DNA of 64,000 nt from Halovulum marinum (GTDB lineage Bacteria > Pseudomonadota > Alphaproteobacteria > Rhodobacterales > Rhodobacteraceae): assembly GCF_009697225.1 (NCBI RefSeq), contig NZ_WIND01000002.1:472163-536162 (forward strand), given 5' to 3'. Shown here in pieces: positions 63,520 through 64,000 of the stretch (positions are counted from its first letter, which is position 1; each line of letters begins with the position of its first letter). The notes below the pieces were generated by a model. The model did not search any database, had not been told where the DNA came from, and was given only the letters and a program-made list of their open reading frames with translations. The translations under genes were made by a program, and so were the position numbers.

Positions 63520-64000
63520 TAGCAGGCTGCTGAAGAAGTCGGGTTGGAAGGACGCTGTTCCTGCCGTCAGAGTTTGAAGGAGGATCTTCGCGGCAGCGGA
63601 CTCCTGGTCTGGGTTGCCCCTTTCTTCAGGTCGGCAATAGTTTCGGTAGCCTCGCGAGATTGCAGGCTGCCATTGTCATCGTGAATCGCGCGCGGACCCT
63701 GTCGAGGCCGCGGTGGAGCGTCTGGGCCATGCCTCCCACGGTCTTGGCCCAGCCGAGGGGTTCCTCGATCTTCTTCCGGCACCTTTGGGACAAGGCGTAT
63801 CCCGGATGCTGAGTGGTCCGCCCGTCGATGGCGGAATGTCGGGCCTTCTGCGCGACATGCGGGGTCACGACCATCCGTCTGAGTGCGGCGACGAAGTCGG
63901 CGCTGTCGTATCCCTTATCCGCTCCGAGCGTCAGGCGCCGGGTCGACCCCGGGGAATGCCGATTGATCATCTCAAGCGCCGCCTTCCGCTCGCCATGCCC
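63520..64000 (-). mobile_element. IS5-type insertion sequence, left part, continues beyond window
   Basis: The segment from about 63520 carries a terminal-like end (AGCAGGCTGCTGAAGAAGTC, read on +), then a partial transposase gene on the minus strand, running off the right edge. GC is about 60%, lower than the surrounding genes. Target duplication and right end are not visible. Confidence 0.8.
63626..64000 (-). CDS. IS5-family transposase, C-terminal part
   Basis: The open frame continues through the window edge (upstream codons read GHGERKAALE before MINRHSPG). The visible part TLGADKGYDSADFVAALR contains the DDE-type central Asp region, followed by SAIDGRTTQHPGYALSQRCRKKIEEPLGW with the catalytic Glu, typical of the IS5 group. 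It would cut and paste the element. Whether it is complete cannot be judged. Confidence 0.85.
   Translation of the reverse strand, partial: GHGERKAALEMINRHSPGSTRRLTLGADKGYDSADFVAALRRMVVTPHVAQKARHSAIDGRTTQHPGYALSQRCRKKIEEPLGWAKTVGGMAQTLHRGLDRVRARFTMTMAACNLARLPKLLPT

Overview
The window looks like a chromosomal segment of a high-GC alphaproteobacterium, most likely of the Rhodobacterales (Paracoccaceae/Roseobacteraceae type). Grounds: the NDUFA12-mlaD-DUF2155-aat-accC-accB neighbourhood, a complex I NDUFA12 accessory subunit, the M23 peptidase/bactofilin pair, RatA-type protein near lipA, and strong third-position GC bias. The genus cannot be told from the sequence. Almost all genes are housekeeping; no phage, plasmid or CRISPR was seen. 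An IS5-type element enters at the right edge.

Layout. 1-3.9 kb: 3' part of a phospholipase D-type protein, an acidic PRC-barrel secreted protein, a DMT exporter and a PagL-type lipid A deacylase. 4-6.9 kb: clpP, clpX and a RidA protein. 6.9-11.7 kb: NDUFA12, mlaD and a DUF2155 protein on +, facing aat, accC, accB and a DsbA-type protein on -. 12-24.2 kb: aminotransferase, rne, amiC-type amidase, PBP1A, prfB, YqaE/DUF4112 small membrane proteins, amt and a GFA protein. 24.3-33.7 kb: bactofilin plus M23 peptidase, a Bcp peroxiredoxin, a giant AsmA-like protein, queA, an MFS transporter and a DUF924 protein. 33.8-43.2 kb: lpdA, a decayed gene, a membrane protein, lipA, a glycosyltransferase, hpt, ratA, speE/speD, a second decayed gene, and rplM-rpsI.

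43.3-48.6 kb is a surface-polysaccharide patch: two OafA-type membrane acyltransferases with SGNH domains flank a clearly lower-GC gene resembling polysaccharide pyruvyl transferases, followed by a cupin protein. 48.8-53.9 kb holds a TAXI-type TRAP transporter (binding protein plus fused permease) facing an EnvZ-like sensor kinase with no response regulator in view; an MBL-fold hydrolase and tRNA-Asn(GTT) follow.

55.2-63.5 kb is a compact catabolic unit. On - run a Tat-exported Liv-type binding protein, LivH, a single polypeptide fusing LivM, LivG and LivF, a lambda-crystallin-like 3-hydroxyacid dehydrogenase and a BKACE (beta-keto acid cleavage) enzyme. Divergently on + lie a GntR/FCD repressor and an SDR dehydrogenase. 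A perfect 17-bp palindrome sits between the two arms. The parts suggest uptake of a small beta-hydroxy acid, oxidation to the beta-keto acid and cleavage with acetyl-CoA; the substrate is unknown. This is the most interesting region of the window.
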